Source: Pseudonocardia sp. KRD291 (GTDB lineage: Bacteria; Actinomycetota; Actinomycetes; Mycobacteriales; Pseudonocardiaceae). Taken from it: a DNA stretch of 43,373 bases. The notes below the pieces were generated by a model that searched no databases, was not told where the DNA came from, and worked only from the letters and a program-made list of their open reading frames with translations. Each line of letters opens with the position of its first letter. Positions within the stretch are counted from its first letter, which is position 1. Location: contig NZ_JADQDD010000015.1 of assembly GCF_019263595.1 (NCBI RefSeq), positions 1 to 43,373 of the forward strand, given 5' to 3'. Below, piece by piece: positions 42,312 to 43,373 of the stretch. The translations under genes and the position numbers were made by a program.

Positions 42312-43373
42312 ATGCTGCGCCATCCGGACCACACCAGCGGGCTCGTCCTGCCCATGGACGCGCGTCCCGGCCGGCATCACGGCGCTACCCCGGCGAACGG
42401 GTCGGCGTCACGGGGCCCGGCGATGATCGTCGGGTGGTGGGCCGAGCCGGCCGCGACGGCCCGCTCGTGGGGCGATGCCCTCTCCGCGGGCAGCGAGCTC
42501 GCCCGCCACCTCGGTCGGGTCGTGTCGCGCGGCCCGCAGGAGCACTCCGTCCTCGACGGCGGCCTGACGTTCCGGCTCTGCCTGCCCGAGGCGTTCGGCG
42601 CCGAGCCGCTGCTGCACCTGGCCGACGGGTCTACGTGGCGTACGGACCCGCCCGGGCGCGGTGTGCTGGTGCCGCTGTCGGGGCCGCGCCAGGGCGCCGT
42701 CGCACCCGGCGCGCCGCTCGGGCTGATGGCGCTGACGCTGCTCACCGAGATCGCCACCACCGACGTCCAGAACCGCGTGGTGACCGAGCTGACGACCGCC
42801 GTGCACGACCTCGTCCCGTCCGCACCGACCCGGCTCGACGCCCGGCTGCGCGCCGCCGAGGAGACGTTGCGCGCGGCCCAGACCGCGCTGCTCGAGCACG
42901 GCGCCGTCGGGGAGGACGTGGCGCTGGGTACGGCGGCGGCCAACCTGTCGGTGCTGCGCCACCAGACCGTCGCCCACCTGGCCGGCTGGGAACGCGTCGT
43001 GGAGAACCTCGACCCGGCCGGAGCACACGGCACCGCGGTGCGCGAGGCCCTGGGCGGGGTCGGGCGACTGGGCTGGGCCGGGTTCCCCGGTGCCGTGCAT
43101 GCCGCCTACCAGGGCCTGGTGCTCGACGCCCGCCGGATCCTGCTCGTCGCCGCCGAGCAGCACCTGCGCGTCCCGGAGCGGTCGATGACGGCGCTGCGCC
43201 CGCTCGTCGAGGCCGACCTGACTGCCCGCGCCGCCGACGTCGCGCGACTGCGCCGGATCCTGGCCAGGCTCTCGGTCACGCCGCTGACCGTGCGCAAGCG
43301 CTCCGGGGCGATGCTGCCGCACCTGATCGCCGACCAGGCACTGGACAACGCACACGCCCAGGCCCTGTTCGCG
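42312..43373 (+). CDS. Unrecognised protein, 3' end beyond window
   Basis: A single plus-strand frame stays open from ATG at 42312 to the last base (354 codons) with strong coding third-position bias, which is better than the opposing minus frames. The product reads MLRHPDHTSGLVLPMDARPG, AMIVGWWAEPAATARSWGDA, LLHLADGSTWRTDPPGRGVL and LRAAEETLRAAQTALLEHGA, then helical segments to the end. It looks soluble and mostly helical in its second half. I recognise no family. It is divergent from UPF0261, with 126 bp between the starts. ATG at 42354 is an alternative start. Confidence 0.65.
   Translation, partial: MLRHPDHTSGLVLPMDARPGRHHGATPANGSASRGPAMIVGWWAEPAATARSWGDALSAGSELARHLGRVVSRGPQEHSVLDGGLTFRLCLPEAFGAEPLLHLADGSTWRTDPPGRGVLVPLSGPRQGAVAPGAPLGLMALTLLTEIATTDVQNRVVTELTTAVHDLVPSAPTRLDARLRAAEETLRAAQTALLEHGAVGEDVALGTAAANLSVLRHQTVAHLAGWERVVENLDPAGAHGTAVREALGGVGRLGWAGFPGAVHAAYQGLVLDARRILLVAAEQHLRVPERSMTALRPLVEADLTARAADVARLRRILARLSVTPLTVRKRSGAMLPHLIADQALDNAHAQALFA

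Noticed and set aside
42408..43355. Minus-strand 315-codon open frame
   Set aside because: The plus-strand frame from 42312 has better third-position bias and runs unbroken to the window end; the minus frame looks like its shadow.

Overview
The window is very GC-rich with strong G/C bias at third codon positions. Its gene families (WhiB, DUF2637, DUF4913, DUF2795, SCO6745-type, XRE-TPR regulators, a mycofactocin-type SDR relic) are typical of filamentous actinobacteria, most likely Pseudonocardiales (inference; no marker gene is present to prove it). The main structure is an integrated mobile element of about 28.2 kb. It lies between a 39-bp direct repeat at 4721-4759 (attL) and 32866-32904 (attR). 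attR is the 3' half of a tRNA-Met(CAT) gene on the minus strand, and a tyrosine integrase sits directly next to it.

Left flank (1-4720): the end of an SDR gene, a cluster of decayed genes (PH-domain fragment; a toxin-antitoxin-like pair with internal deletions), then a divergent TetR regulator facing an efflux transporter plus NAD(P)-binding protein operon with a palindromic operator between them. A 69-bp sequence about 86% identical to the integrase-side arm of the element lies outside attL, suggesting an older related element once occupied the same tRNA.

Element, left half (4.8-15.5 kb): cargo. It encodes an APH-type kinase, a GNAT acetyltransferase, a DUF6176 protein, an MFS transporter, an alanine-rich exported protein, DUF2332 and SCO6745-type proteins, a SAM methyltransferase, and a two-transmembrane GAF protein with a small divergent neighbour. 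Several segments have lower GC and contain relics, including a perfect 25-bp inverted repeat and a tRNA-Pro-like fragment.

Element, right half (15.7-32.8 kb): mobility. It encodes a MobF relaxase-helicase (TraA), a DUF2637 membrane protein and a tightly overlapping minus-strand operon. That operon runs from an excisionase-like protein through small membrane and zinc proteins, a SprT-like metalloprotease, a WhiB regulator and a VirD4/TraG coupling protein to a DUF4913 protein. Then come an exported nuclease with an excalibur domain, a flavoprotein with an XRE-TPR regulator, and the integrase. No VirB-type mating-pore gene, FtsK-like TraB or replication initiator is visible, so the element is either mobilizable with a helper or uses an unrecognised minimal apparatus.

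Right flank (33-43.4 kb): a decayed SDR, an MHS-family transporter overlapping an SsuD-like flavin monooxygenase, a two-transmembrane receiver-domain protein, a Baeyer-Villiger-type monooxygenase, two small actinobacterial proteins, an SRPBCC protein, a PEP-hydrolase-family/UPF0261 pair, and an unrecognised gene cut by the window end.
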